Assembly (NCBI GenBank): GCA_964639275.1
Contig: CAZXCQ010000215.1
Coordinates: 1-10,630, forward strand
Direction: 5' to 3'
Source of the DNA: CAZXCQ01 sp964639275
Lineage (GTDB): Bacteria > Desulfobacterota > DSM-4660 > Desulfatiglandales > Desulfatiglandaceae
DNA: 10,630 nucleotides
Shown: positions 1 to 8,161 of the stretch, in pieces
How positions within the stretch are numbered: position 1 is the stretch's first letter
How the letters are laid out: every line of letters starts with the position of its first letter
Notes under the pieces: model-generated
What the model was told of the DNA's origin: nothing
Databases searched by the model: none
The model's input: the letters and a program-made list of their open reading frames with translations, nothing else
Position numbers and translations under genes: made by a program

Positions 1-21
1 CAAAGCGAGGGTAGAACGGTT

Positions 22-1575
22 TTGGATGAAAACAGGTTTTTCCGTCAGGCGACATTAAGAATCTTCAGCAGTCTGAACATCGAATCAGCAATGAAACGGT
101 GCATGGACTATTTGAAAGCACATATGCCGGTCTCCGGCATGTTTTTCAGTCTTTACGAGCCGGAACTGAATATCGGAAGGATACTGGCCTCCATCTGGCC
201 TCCTCAGCTTCAGAAACCGAACGGAACTATCCCCGTACAAAAAGAATTCTGGGGTTGGATGAAAGAGAGGTGGGCAAAAGACCCGGAGGTCGCGATCATC
301 AATGATCTTGAGCTTTCGGATCCCCCCTTGAAGCAAACGTTGTCCAAGATCCTGCCCCTCGACAGCTCTCTTCTTGGCATTGGGTTAGAACTCGAAAAGA
401 AACGGCTGGGCAACCTGAGTCTGTTCGCCGAAGGCAAACATCGCTACACCGCAGACCATGCAAACTTGATCTCTCTGCTCCACGAACCCTTTGCCATGGC
501 CATATCCAATATTCTTCAACACCAGGAGATCCTCCGGCTTCAAGACATGGTGTCCGACGACAACCGGTATCTTCGCCGACAGATTCTGGAGATGACCGGC
601 GACACCATCATCGGCGCGGATTTCGGTCTCAGGGAGGTGACCGAAGCGGTGCGACAGGTTGCCCCCCTCAACAGCCCGGTCCTGCTGATCGGAGAGACCG
701 GGGTGGGCAAAGAGATCTTTGCCAATGCCATCCACTATACCTCCTCCCGAAGAGATAAGCCATTCATCAAGGTGAACTGTGGGGCCATCCCCGAGAACCT
801 GATCGACAGCGAATTGTTCGGCCATGAAAAGGGGGCCTTTACCGGTGCTATATCCAGAAAACGTGGAAGATTTGAGAGGGCGCATACCGGCACTATCTTT
901 TTGGATGAGATTGGAGATCTCCCGCTTGCAGCCCAGGTGAGATTGCTTCGGGTGCTTCAACAGCACGAATTCGAAAGGGTGGGAGGGACCGAATCTATCC
1001 CGGTGGATGTACGCATCATCAGCGCCACCCACGGTAACCTGGAAGAAATGGTTCGATCAGGTCGGTTTCGTGAGGACCTATGGTTTCGGATCAATGTGTT
1101 TCCCATCACGATCCCTCCGCTCCGTCAGCGGACCGGAGACATCCCCGCTCTGGTCAGCCATTTCATAGAGCGGAAATCGAGGGAACTCAAGATTCGCTCT
1201 CTACCGGCCTTGGACCGTGGATTCCTGGATCGCCTACAGGCATACCACTGGCCGGGAAACGTGAGGGAACTGGAGAACCTGGTGGAGCGGGCGCTCATCC
1301 AAAACCAGATTGCGGGTGGGGAAGGCCCCCTAGGCCTGGATCGGTTCCCCACGGACGAACAGACCGATGTCTCCGAGGTTCGAGTGAAAGGGCCCCCTGT
1401 CATTCTGTCCTTGGATCAAGCCGTAAAAAAGCACATCTCTCAGGTCCTGGCCCACACCGGTGGGAAGGTGGAAGGCAAAGACGGTGCCGCAGATCTCCTC
1501 GGCCTGCATCCCAGCACCCTTCGGGGTCGGATGAAAAGGCTTGGCATCCCTTATGGAAGAAAAAAAGAGTTCTAG
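22..1575 (+). CDS. Sigma-54-dependent transcriptional activator, GAF - AAA+ - Fis HTH
   Basis: Enhancer-binding protein that would remodel sigma-54 RNA polymerase at -24/-12 promoters in response to a ligand sensed by its N-terminal domain. Of 517 residues, about 20-170 look like a GAF-type sensor. The AAA+ domain covers about 196-425, with Walker A GETGVGKE at 224-231, an intact sigma-54 contact loop GAFTGA at 271-276, Walker B TIFLDEIGDL at 291-300 and the arginine-finger region GRFREDLWFRIN near 347. A Fis-type helix-turn-helix lies at about 478-512 (AADLLGLHPSTLRGRMKRLG). There is no receiver domain, so it is not a classical two-component response regulator. TTG at 22 is chosen because relatives begin with a similar acidic stretch followed by FFRQATLRI; GAGGG at 7-11 could serve as ribosome site. 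The frame is open to the left edge, so a start outside the window is possible. ATG at 91 would cut into the sensor. The signal is unknown; targets could include the hydrolase downstream, but no -24/-12 site was found there. Confidence 0.93.
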   Translation: MDENRFFRQATLRIFSSLNIESAMKRCMDYLKAHMPVSGMFFSLYEPELNIGRILASIWPPQLQKPNGTIPVQKEFWGWMKERWAKDPEVAIINDLELSDPPLKQTLSKILPLDSSLLGIGLELEKKRLGNLSLFAEGKHRYTADHANLISLLHEPFAMAISNILQHQEILRLQDMVSDDNRYLRRQILEMTGDTIIGADFGLREVTEAVRQVAPLNSPVLLIGETGVGKEIFANAIHYTSSRRDKPFIKVNCGAIPENLIDSELFGHEKGAFTGAISRKRGRFERAHTGTIFLDEIGDLPLAAQVRLLRVLQQHEFERVGGTESIPVDVRIISATHGNLEEMVRSGRFREDLWFRINVFPITIPPLRQRTGDIPALVSHFIERKSRELKIRSLPALDRGFLDRLQAYHWPGNVRELENLVERALIQNQIAGGEGPLGLDRFPTDEQTDVSEVRVKGPPVILSLDQAVKKHISQVLAHTGGKVEGKDGAADLLGLHPSTLRGRMKRLGIPYGRKKEF

Positions 1576-1740
1576 CTGTCTGTTATGCCAGCCTTTGATT
1601 TTAGTGGAAATCTTTCTGGATGCTCTATAGAATCAATTCCTAAATCCACGTCAAATTCAGGTCAATAGAAATGGCCTGGGGTTGGTTTTTCGACTTTTAA
1701 TTGAATATTTAAAGACGTGTCTGTGAGGTCTACAGGTAAG

Positions 1741-2862
1741 ATGTCACTCAAAGAGAAATTCATCTACCGATTCGTACTCAATGAAAAGAGGGTATACAGA
1801 CACTGGTATACAAGGTTCTTGCTTTGCGGGGTGAACCTCGACCGGATTGGCAGGGTTGTATCCCGAATCGACAACTGGTACGGATGGTGTGCAGAATGGG
1901 GTAAAGAAGGAGATAAATTAAAACGGCTTGCCGAGGACGCCCTTGCTGGAAATAATGCGCAGTCGGCCAAGTGCCTGTTTCATGAAGCAGCAGGGTGCTA
2001 TCATATTGGGGAACACATCTTCTACATCGATTATGAACAAAAGAATCGCGGGCAGGAGAAGGTTCGGGAGATGTACCAAATGGCGATTGCCCTCTATCAC
2101 GAGGATCGAAGACCGATTAGGGTGGAGATTGCCTTTCGAAATGTAAAGATCCCGGGCTACGTCTTTCGAACTCAACTCAAGAATCGCCCCTTGATCGTCC
2201 TGATCAATGGTATGGATAACCTAAAAGAGACCGAGCAACACCATTTTGCCCGAATACTCACGAATGCCGGGTTTAATGCGTTCACCTTTGATGGCCCGGG
2301 ACAGGGCGAGATGTGGGAAGGAATGAGGTTCATTCCCGATTATCATAAGGCTGTCAGTGCGATTATCGACTGGCTGGAGCGGAACGAGAACGAGCATATG
2401 GATCTGAAGAGGATCGGGACGCTTGGATTCAGCCTGGGAGGTTACCTGTCACCTCTTGCAGCGGGCTTTGACAGGAGGATCTCCTGTGCCGTTGGCAACG
2501 GAGGGCCTTCATATCTGCTCCATTCTCCCAGGAAGGAGGCCCTGGACCCCATGGGGATCAATCTGCTGTGGCACAGGGGCTTCTTATATATGACCGGGAA
2601 GCGTACCTACAAAGACGCGATAGAGCAGTTCGATATCGACATCAAGAAGGCCCCGCCCATGGATCGCCCTTTGCTTATATTTCAATCAGGCAAGGACAAG
2701 GTGATTCCACACGGCAGAGCGCACGCCGATTATTTTATGGAGTGGGCAGTTGGTGAAAAGGAATTAAGATTCTATCCGGATGGCGAGCACGTATGCGCAA
2801 ATTATCTGGATGAGGTTATACCCTATACGGTTGACTGGTTTACGAAATTCCTCAAACCGTAA
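1741..2862 (+). CDS. Alpha/beta hydrolase, FrsA / 2,6-dihydropseudooxynicotine-hydrolase-like
   Basis: Cytoplasmic serine hydrolase with an alpha-helical N-terminal region (about 1-130) followed by the alpha/beta-hydrolase core. From the ATG at 1741 (373 residues) the nucleophile elbow GFSLGG places Ser231, the acid is Asp319 in FQSGKDKVIP and the base is His350 in PDGEHVCAN; the family signature FDGPGQGE is at about 183-190. This layout is typical of the group containing DPOH hydrolase (C-C bond cleavage) and many uncharacterised esterases, so the exact substrate (ester, C-C diketone or thioester) cannot be read from sequence. No signal peptide is visible. ATG 1741 is preferred because AGGT lies 3 bp upstream; a GTG at 1717 adds eight residues but has no Shine-Dalgarno. 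It is co-directional with the sigma-54 regulator, 165 bp downstream of it, which suggests but does not show regulation. All three catalytic residues are intact. Confidence 0.88.
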   Translation: MSLKEKFIYRFVLNEKRVYRHWYTRFLLCGVNLDRIGRVVSRIDNWYGWCAEWGKEGDKLKRLAEDALAGNNAQSAKCLFHEAAGCYHIGEHIFYIDYEQKNRGQEKVREMYQMAIALYHEDRRPIRVEIAFRNVKIPGYVFRTQLKNRPLIVLINGMDNLKETEQHHFARILTNAGFNAFTFDGPGQGEMWEGMRFIPDYHKAVSAIIDWLERNENEHMDLKRIGTLGFSLGGYLSPLAAGFDRRISCAVGNGGPSYLLHSPRKEALDPMGINLLWHRGFLYMTGKRTYKDAIEQFDIDIKKAPPMDRPLLIFQSGKDKVIPHGRAHADYFMEWAVGEKELRFYPDGEHVCANYLDEVIPYTVDWFTKFLKP

Positions 2863-2871
2863 TTATACCTT

Positions 2872-3090
2872 TTGTCAGTACTCTCAATTATCCCAATCCC
2901 CTTAATACTTGCCCAGCCCGGATTTCGTTCAAAAACCTGGATGTTTGGACAGGAAACCGGGGAATTCCAGGGTCTCTATGAATGGGACACAATAGAAGAT
3001 GCAAAGGCATATCGATTTTCGCTTCCGATGAAACTTATGGAGAAACGAGCGGTCCCGGGATCCCTCACTTATGCGATCACAAAACCTTGA
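2872..3090 (+). pseudogene. C-terminal remnant of a YdhR/ABM-like ferredoxin-fold protein
   Basis: The open frame begins immediately after the hydrolase TAA (same frame) and ends at TGA 3088-3090. It carries PIPLILAQPGFRSKTWMFG, then GEFQGLYEWDTIEDAKAY and MEKRAVPGSLTYAI. This order (PGFRSK-W, YEWD followed by AxAY, RAVPGSLxY) resembles the C-terminal part of YdhR/antibiotic-biosynthesis-monooxygenase-like dimeric alpha+beta barrel proteins that I recall from actinobacterial and proteobacterial genomes. The N-terminal strand and helix are missing, there is no ATG, and no ribosome site precedes the only candidate start (TTG 2872), so it is best read as a 5'-truncated gene left next to the hydrolase. 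A functional 72-residue protein is the less likely alternative. Confidence 0.45.
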
Positions 3091-3328
3091 AGCAATGGGC
3101 CGCTAATGGATAGGTAAAGGAGCACCAAACGACCGTTGAAGAAATCAGCAATCTTCTCCCCATTGTCGAACGTGATCTCAAAGAGGCCACATAAGGCGGA
3201 ATCTCAGCAGACTGGCGCCTATCTCTTTAGTATTGATGCTCCAATCGCGCGGAGACATTCAAGAGGAAGTTTTTGGAAGTCAGCAAACGGAGGAGATGTT
3301 CCATGTTTGCGAACTGGGAGTTGCCAGG
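3091..3328. other. Intergenic stretch with probable decayed coding fragments
   Basis: No gene is recognised here. A Shine-Dalgarno-like AAAGGAG is at 3116-3122. A short protein-like frame (3114-3194) reads EHQTTVEEISNLLPIVERD and ends in TAA; another, from about 3233 on the plus strand, runs 72 codons and overlaps the 3' end of the minus-strand transglutaminase-like gene antisense. Neither has a convincing start or a family I know. No rho-independent terminator was found for the genes converging on this stretch from either side. Confidence 0.4.
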
Positions 3329-4021
3329 CTATTGAATCGACTTCTTACGGAGGCTGTTTGTGTACCGGTTGCATATGACAAAGACAAGACTTGCTATGAT
3401 CTTTGGCGGAAGAACCTCTCTTTGCACTTTTCTAAACAATTCATCCAGTGAATCATGACTCTCTCGATCCTCCAGAACCCAGTGTTTCATCATGTTGAGG
3501 TCGCTCTCCCCGTCCCAGTCAATGTGGGGAATCTGTTCGAGACTCACAGTTCCTTTTTTTGCCAGGGCTTCATGGAGGGGTCTGTCCAGAAAGCTATCAC
3601 ACGAAATCCATTTCTCTGAAATGGCACATTCACACCAAGTATGCCACCATATCCTTTTGGGGATAAGCTTGAGTCCCAGGGCGGGAATGATTCCTCTCAG
3701 ACTCTCTTTGCTGAGCACCACCTGATGATACCTGGCTGGAATGGCCGAGGCCCGGAGCAAGGCCACCTGCAAATTGGTCTTGGTGATACAGAAGCCAAAC
3801 CCCTTGTCCAGGGTCTCTGATGCCCGGACATCGCAGTGGTCCATGCCGAACAAGATGCGATCCCTGACAAAGTAGAAGATCCGCTGTGCAGCCTCCTTGC
3901 GATTGCCGGCACCCTGAATCAGGGCCCTAGCCTGCGTTTGTATCCTGGGATCTTGGCAATCACAGAGCTCTGATGGCCCAAGGTATGTCTGCCATTCACT
4001 GGATAGGGCTTGTTGTGCCAT
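3329..4021 (-). CDS. Transglutaminase-like superfamily protein (papain-fold Cys-His-Asp)
   Basis: Predicted cytoplasmic protein of 230 residues with the transglutaminase/protease core: a helical lead (KEAAQRIFYFVRDRI), the catalytic cysteine Cys78 in GFGFCITKTNLQVALLRA, then His117 in WWHTWCECAI and Asp132 in KWISCDSFLD. These three are in family order and spacing, so it could be an active amide hydrolase or acyltransferase; members of this superfamily act as proteases, amidases or transglutaminases, and the substrate is not deducible. The start used is the ATG at 4021, preceded by GGGAGGG with a 6-bp gap; an in-frame ATG at 4036 would add five residues and lies over the Shine-Dalgarno. It begins 18 bp after the cyclase/ATPase stop, so the two are almost certainly co-transcribed. 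About 20 C-terminal residues (after KVQREVLPPK) look like an extension relative to relatives I recall. Confidence 0.85.
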   Translation of the reverse strand: MAQQALSSEWQTYLGPSELCDCQDPRIQTQARALIQGAGNRKEAAQRIFYFVRDRILFGMDHCDVRASETLDKGFGFCITKTNLQVALLRASAIPARYHQVVLSKESLRGIIPALGLKLIPKRIWWHTWCECAISEKWISCDSFLDRPLHEALAKKGTVSLEQIPHIDWDGESDLNMMKHWVLEDRESHDSLDELFRKVQREVLPPKIIASLVFVICNRYTNSLRKKSIQ

Positions 4022-4027
4022 GTCTTT

Positions 4028-4034
4028 CCCTCCC
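4028..4034 (-). promoter_or_regulatory. Strong Shine-Dalgarno deciding the transglutaminase-like start
   Basis: Read on the minus strand, GGGAGGG lies 6 bases before the ATG at 4021 and just after the cyclase TGA (4042-4040). It supports starting the downstream protein at MAQQALSSEW rather than at the ATG (4036-4034) that abuts the motif, and supports independent initiation in the short intercistronic gap. Confidence 0.7.
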
Positions 4035-4039
4035 ATTTG

Positions 4040-7000
4040 TCAATATGAACGAATCCCCGGCCGCAATCCCTGAAGGATCCGCCCTGTCCGGCTGGCCCAA
4101 GACGTCATATCCATCTCTTGAAAACGGCCATGAACTTCTTGAAGGATTTGCCCCGCTTTCTCCGGCTGGCCGGTTTCCGTGTAAAATTCGCCCAGGAAGA
4201 AAAGCCCCTGGTCACGATAAGGCTTTGTCCCCAGGTCCTCCAGGCTTTTGATCCCCCGCAGGATTTCAGCCTCGGCCCTCTGCCATTGTTTCGGGTCCTC
4301 CTTTGCCAGGATTCTTCCGTGGGAAACCGCTGCATTGCCCTTCATCCAATTCTCATGGTTCTTTTCCGCCAGATCCAAGGCCTCCCGTATGTGGTCTCGT
4401 GCAGCGGCAACCTCTCCGGAATCAAAGTAGATCTGGCTTAAGAACCAGTGCTGCATGGACAGAAACACGGGGACACCGGCATCCCTTTGGATCTTCATCC
4501 CTTTCCGGACATGCTCCTTGGCCAGGTCCAACCGGCCCGCAAGGAGGTGACCGTAACCAAGGAAGCCCCACAAAAGGCCCAGGATAAGGATTCCCTGGGC
4601 CTTCTCGCAGTACTTAATGCCCCTTTTCATATGAGTGATGATGCCTCTCACATCCCCTTTGCAGGTGAGCATATGTCCAAAGAAGAGTTCCACAAGTGCC
4701 AGGGTATAAGGATGTTTCGTCTGGAAAGCATGGTCCAATCCCAGTTTACAAAGTCTTTCTCCCGAGCTGAAATTGCCCATCAATCCGAGGCCTTGGCCGT
4801 GAAAGGTAAGCAGGGCCGCATAGACATTGTAGGCCCGTCCGAAAAAGGCGGCGGTTTTGCCTGCCCTTTCCAGACGAGCAATTACCTCTGGGGCCATCCG
4901 GGCGGTTTTCGGGTAAGCGCCTACGGTATGGTACGAGATAAAGAGGTCACATGCCACGGGTGCCAGGGTATCCAGGTCCTCGATCTTGACGGCCTCCTCA
5001 AAGGATTTTTCCGAATACTTCACGCCCAATCCTGGTTGTCCCCCCCTGATGGTGAAATAGTGACCTATCCGGCTGTAAAGGACCGCAAGGCTTTTGGCAT
5101 CCCCCAGCTCTTTTGCCTGCCGTTCCCCCTCTTTGAGGATTTCAATGGAGTCTTCCGGGTAGCCCAAGGGGATCATGGCAGAGGCCATGCCCAGACGCAA
5201 TTGAACCTGCTCCTCCGTGTTCTCCGTTGTCTTGGGCATCTGATTGAGGATCTCCACCGCATGGCGATAGAAATGGAAGGCCTCCCAAAGGGAATGCATC
5301 CTCAAGGATTTCTCTGCGGCCTGTTTCAGGTAAAAGAGGGCCTTGGCCCGGTTGTCAGACCGGGAGTAGTGATGGGCCAATATCTCGTAGAAACCCTCCA
5401 CTTTCTCTGCATAACGTGCTTCGATGGCCTTTGCGGTCTTTTCATGCAGTTGTTTCCTCTTGGCGACCAGCAGGGTGTTATAGGCCACGCTTTGCGTAAG
5501 GGCGTGCTTGAAGATGTATTCCGCTCCAGGCAATCCCCTCTTTTGATGGACTAATTCCTGATCCTGGAGTTCCATGAGATAGGATGGAAGCTGTGATGCC
5601 CCCTCTATAACGTCCTGGAGGATTGGAAGGGCAAACTCCCTGCCCACGACCGATGCCACCTGCAGAGTGTGCTTGAGATTTTCCTCCAGGCGGTCTATTC
5701 GAGCGGCAATGATCGCCTGGATGGTATCAGGCACCTGAATTTCGGGCCTTTGCCCGGATATGACGTTTTGCGAGCCCTGTTTCTGGATAAATCCGGTTTC
5801 AAAAAGGTGCCGGGTAAGCTCCTCTACAAAAAAGGGATTTCCTCCGGTCCTTGCGGAGATAAATTTCTGGAGGTCCGGCGCCATATCCCCCTGAGTCATG
5901 AGAGATTGTGCCATCCGTCCGCTTTCGGCGGGGCAGAGTGGGTTAAGGACAAGCCGGGTATAAAAAGGCTGGCGTTCCCAGGGGTGTATGTATTCCGGGC
6001 GGTAGAGCAGGAGAATCAAGCTCTTGGTGTTGGGTATCCAGCCCATCAGATAATCCAAAAGCTCTTCAGATGTCTTGTCTATCCAATGGACGTCCTCTAT
6101 AACCAAAACCAGGGGTTTTTCTCGGCTGATCGTCTCCAACAGGGCCTGGATTGCATCAAAGGTTTTTTGTTTTCTCTGTTTGGGCTCTAGTTCCATGAAC
6201 TGGACATCGTTGATTTCAAGACCGAGGAGATCTATGAGTGGCGGAAGATGATCCTTGCGGCCTGCGTCAACCCGGGTGAGCTTCTCTTCCAACCTTTCTT
6301 CAAATAGGGTGTCCTCCTCTCCTGCCACCATGTTGACATAGGATTTGAGGATATTCCGGAAAGGAAGGTAGGCTATGGTATCCCCGAAGTGGAGACATCG
6401 GCCCTCGATACAGGTATATTCTTCGGGGGGGAGCATGGTTTTGAATTCCAGGAGAAGCCTCGATTTGCCCACCCCTGGCTCCCCTACAATGCCGATTACC
6501 TGCCCTTGCCCTGCGCGGGCCTTGGAGAGTTCCTCCTTCAGAATGCCTATTTCCCGCTTACGGCCCACGAATCTCGTGAGGCCCTTGGTGGCTGCGGCGG
6601 CCTCAAGCCTTGTTTGTATCTTTCCGGGCCTAAGAAGCTTGTACACCTCCATAGGCAGCCTTTTCCCCTTGATCTGCTGTCTGCCTAAGGGTTGAAACTC
6701 AAAATAGCCTGTGACCTGCCTGTAGGTCCCTTTGGATGCCAAAATTGTCCCGGGCTCGGCCAGAGTCTCCATTCTGGAGGCCAGGTTGACGGTGTCTCCC
6801 AGGGCCGTGTAATCCATTCGCAAATCATCGCCGATCGAGGCAATGATTACGAAACCGGAGTTTAGCCCAATGCGGATCCTGAATTCCAAATCATAATCGT
6901 GTCTTAGCTTCACACCGTATTCACGGACAGCATTCATAATAGACAAAGCAGCATAGCAAGCCCGCTGTGCGTGGTCCTCATGGGCAACAGGCGCGCCAAA

Positions 7001-7432
7001 AAGGGCCATGACCCCATCCCCGGTGAACTTATCAATAGTGCCTTCGTATCTATGAATTTCATTCATAAATATCTCATAGCAGCCCTCCATTATTTGATAG
7101 ACCTCTTCAGGGTCGCGCCCGTCGGACATGGAGGTGTAACCTACCACGTCTGCAAAGAGCACCGTCACCAACTTCCGCTCTCCCTCCATGGAGCCCCGTG
7201 CGGTGAGGATTTTGTCCGCAAGGAATTTGGGGGTAAAGGATTGAGGTGGTTTATGGCCGGCTAGAGGACCTTCCTTATGTTTAGCCAGGTCGTGGCCGCA
7301 TTGGCCGCAGAACTTATCACTTAGAAGAATTTCAGCGTCACACCGAGGGCAGCAAACCGTTAGCTTTGCCCCGCACTCCCGGCAAAACCTATTTATCTCC
7401 GGATTTTCAGCACGACATTTTAGGCAGTTCAT
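4040..7432 (-). CDS. Zinc-ribbon class III adenylyl cyclase - STAND ATPase - TPR protein
   Basis: A 1130-residue multidomain signalling protein predicted to make cAMP. Residues 1-46 form a double zinc ribbon (Cys pairs 3/6 with 17/20 and 28/31 with 42/45). The cyclase homology domain is at about 87-265: metal ligands Asp95 (FADVVG) and Asp139 (FTGDGV), adenine-contacting Lys135 in DKFTGDG, Thr209 at the second base-recognition position (DYTALGD), and Asn216/Arg220 for transition-state binding (NLASR). Lys plus Thr is the class IIIb pattern, as in cyanobacterial CyaC and mammalian soluble cyclase. A STAND-type ATPase follows, with Walker A GEPGVGKS at 317-324, Walker B LVIED at 443-447 and GNPFFVEEL near 531, then TPR-like helical repeats from about 680 to the end. 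All key residues are present. The ATG at 7432 is chosen because it sits two codons before the first zinc cysteine; TTG 7456 would add eight residues. It is followed by the transglutaminase-like gene. Its ligand is probably sensed by the ATPase/TPR part. Guanylyl cyclase activity is less likely. Confidence 0.93.
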   Translation of the reverse strand: MNCLKCRAENPEINRFCRECGAKLTVCCPRCDAEILLSDKFCGQCGHDLAKHKEGPLAGHKPPQSFTPKFLADKILTARGSMEGERKLVTVLFADVVGYTSMSDGRDPEEVYQIMEGCYEIFMNEIHRYEGTIDKFTGDGVMALFGAPVAHEDHAQRACYAALSIMNAVREYGVKLRHDYDLEFRIRIGLNSGFVIIASIGDDLRMDYTALGDTVNLASRMETLAEPGTILASKGTYRQVTGYFEFQPLGRQQIKGKRLPMEVYKLLRPGKIQTRLEAAAATKGLTRFVGRKREIGILKEELSKARAGQGQVIGIVGEPGVGKSRLLLEFKTMLPPEEYTCIEGRCLHFGDTIAYLPFRNILKSYVNMVAGEEDTLFEERLEEKLTRVDAGRKDHLPPLIDLLGLEINDVQFMELEPKQRKQKTFDAIQALLETISREKPLVLVIEDVHWIDKTSEELLDYLMGWIPNTKSLILLLYRPEYIHPWERQPFYTRLVLNPLCPAESGRMAQSLMTQGDMAPDLQKFISARTGGNPFFVEELTRHLFETGFIQKQGSQNVISGQRPEIQVPDTIQAIIAARIDRLEENLKHTLQVASVVGREFALPILQDVIEGASQLPSYLMELQDQELVHQKRGLPGAEYIFKHALTQSVAYNTLLVAKRKQLHEKTAKAIEARYAEKVEGFYEILAHHYSRSDNRAKALFYLKQAAEKSLRMHSLWEAFHFYRHAVEILNQMPKTTENTEEQVQLRLGMASAMIPLGYPEDSIEILKEGERQAKELGDAKSLAVLYSRIGHYFTIRGGQPGLGVKYSEKSFEEAVKIEDLDTLAPVACDLFISYHTVGAYPKTARMAPEVIARLERAGKTAAFFGRAYNVYAALLTFHGQGLGLMGNFSSGERLCKLGLDHAFQTKHPYTLALVELFFGHMLTCKGDVRGIITHMKRGIKYCEKAQGILILGLLWGFLGYGHLLAGRLDLAKEHVRKGMKIQRDAGVPVFLSMQHWFLSQIYFDSGEVAAARDHIREALDLAEKNHENWMKGNAAVSHGRILAKEDPKQWQRAEAEILRGIKSLEDLGTKPYRDQGLFFLGEFYTETGQPEKAGQILQEVHGRFQEMDMTSWASRTGRILQGLRPGIRSY

Positions 7433-8007
7433 ATCGCTTTCGCCTTTGGCTATCAAGAGAGGGTGTCCTCAAAGGCCGCTACATCCATTCTCCAGGTCAC
7501 TGGGTCCTTTCACTTGACATTGGTACCCCTCAACCTCTGGCATAGAGGATAGTGCGACCTCCCTGTCGGTTAGTCATAGACCTCTCTCCTACTTGGCAGG
7601 GCATAGAAAGGCTGGTTGCCCCGGGATGTTTTCGTAACCGGCATCGCATTGAGATTTATCTATCGGAGTTCTTGTTGAATGGCGTTCAGCCCTATTTCGG
7701 TGTGTCAATCTCTTTCGCATCTGGAAATAAACGATTTGCCAACAGGAGCTTGGGCTTCGATCGCAAAATTGGAGCGGATACCACGTTCGGGAGTTGGGCT
7801 TTCACGTAGAGCTAGCTCGAAGTCAGGATAAAACTGAGAGGAAATACAGGCACCAGATTCGTATCTGATAGGAAATCGCACTTCCCGGAAAGAAAATATA
7901 GGGAAATCCCTCTTGTGAGTCAAGGAGAAATCTGAAAGGTCCAACGCCGTTGGCCCCGGATTGAAGTGTCATCTGGCTGATTACATACTTCATTCGGAGC
8001 AAAAAAC
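7433..8007. other. 575-bp gene-poor stretch upstream of the cyclase operon
   Basis: It must hold the promoter of the minus-strand cyclase operon, but no convincing -35/-10 or -24/-12 pair could be picked. Two overlapping open frames exist: 7552-7809 on the plus strand (85 codons) and 7705-7944 on the minus strand (79 codons, TTG start; contains REVRFPIRYESGACISSQ and LALRESPTPERGIRSNF). The minus-strand one has protein-like composition and reasonable codon use, but I do not recognise it, and neither has a clear ribosome site. A short inverted repeat (CAGAT, 4-bp loop, ATCTG) is near 7855. Decayed gene remnants are the likeliest content. Confidence 0.4.
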
Positions 8008-8133
8008 GGGGTCAAGCCTACTGTTGACTGTTGCACAATCTCTTTTCCAAGTTTTCGACGCGTACCCTTAAGCGGCGGTCCACGGGTATCTCTCTTTTGG
8101 TTTTTTCAATGGCGCTCCCCATAAAACCCCATT
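8008..8133 (+). repeat. 122-bp dispersed repeat, copy A (left; lacks its right terminus)
   Basis: Positions 8012-8133 align without gaps to 10249-10370, with about 111 of 122 identities counted by eye. The left terminus GGGGTCAAGCCTACTGTTGA is preserved, but beyond CCCCATT (8127-8133) the sequence diverges from copy B, and the inverted right terminus is absent. Read on the minus strand (8122 to 8018) it contains a 34-codon frame beginning MGSAIEKTKREIPVDRRLR that is also open in copy B. The break point lies only about 45 bp before the start of the XRE regulator. Confidence 0.8.
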
Positions 8134-8137
8134 CCTG

Positions 8138-8161
8138 CTGTTGTTTAAAATTATACAACAG
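8138..8161. promoter_or_regulatory. Palindromic operator-like site upstream of the XRE gene
   Basis: Perfect 7-bp arms CTGTTGT and ACAACAG are separated by an AT-rich 10-bp spacer (TTAAAATTAT). The site lies 16 bp before the TTG start at 8178 and immediately beyond the edge of repeat copy A. TTGT...ACAA dyads are typical of Cro/CI/XRE-family operators, so autorepression by the downstream regulator is a reasonable inference. The AT-rich spacer could contribute to a -10 element, but no good -35 partner was found. Confidence 0.45.

Noticed and set aside
385..1032. 215-codon minus-strand open frame
   Set aside because: Antisense shadow of the sigma-54 activator, whose motifs are unambiguous.
1670..1690. 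TGGCC-TGGGG-TTGGT as a -24/-12 promoter for the hydrolase
   Set aside because: The spacing between the GG and the TTG elements is one base short and the GC doublet is missing; sigma-54 promoters are strict on spacing.
3136..3378. 80-codon plus-strand frame
   Set aside because: AAAGGAG is too far (13 bp) from its TTG start, and the translation shows no recognisable domain.
4448..5554. 368-codon plus-strand open frame
   Set aside because: Lies entirely antisense to the TPR part of the cyclase/ATPase gene, has no family features, and reflects the codon bias of the real gene on the other strand.
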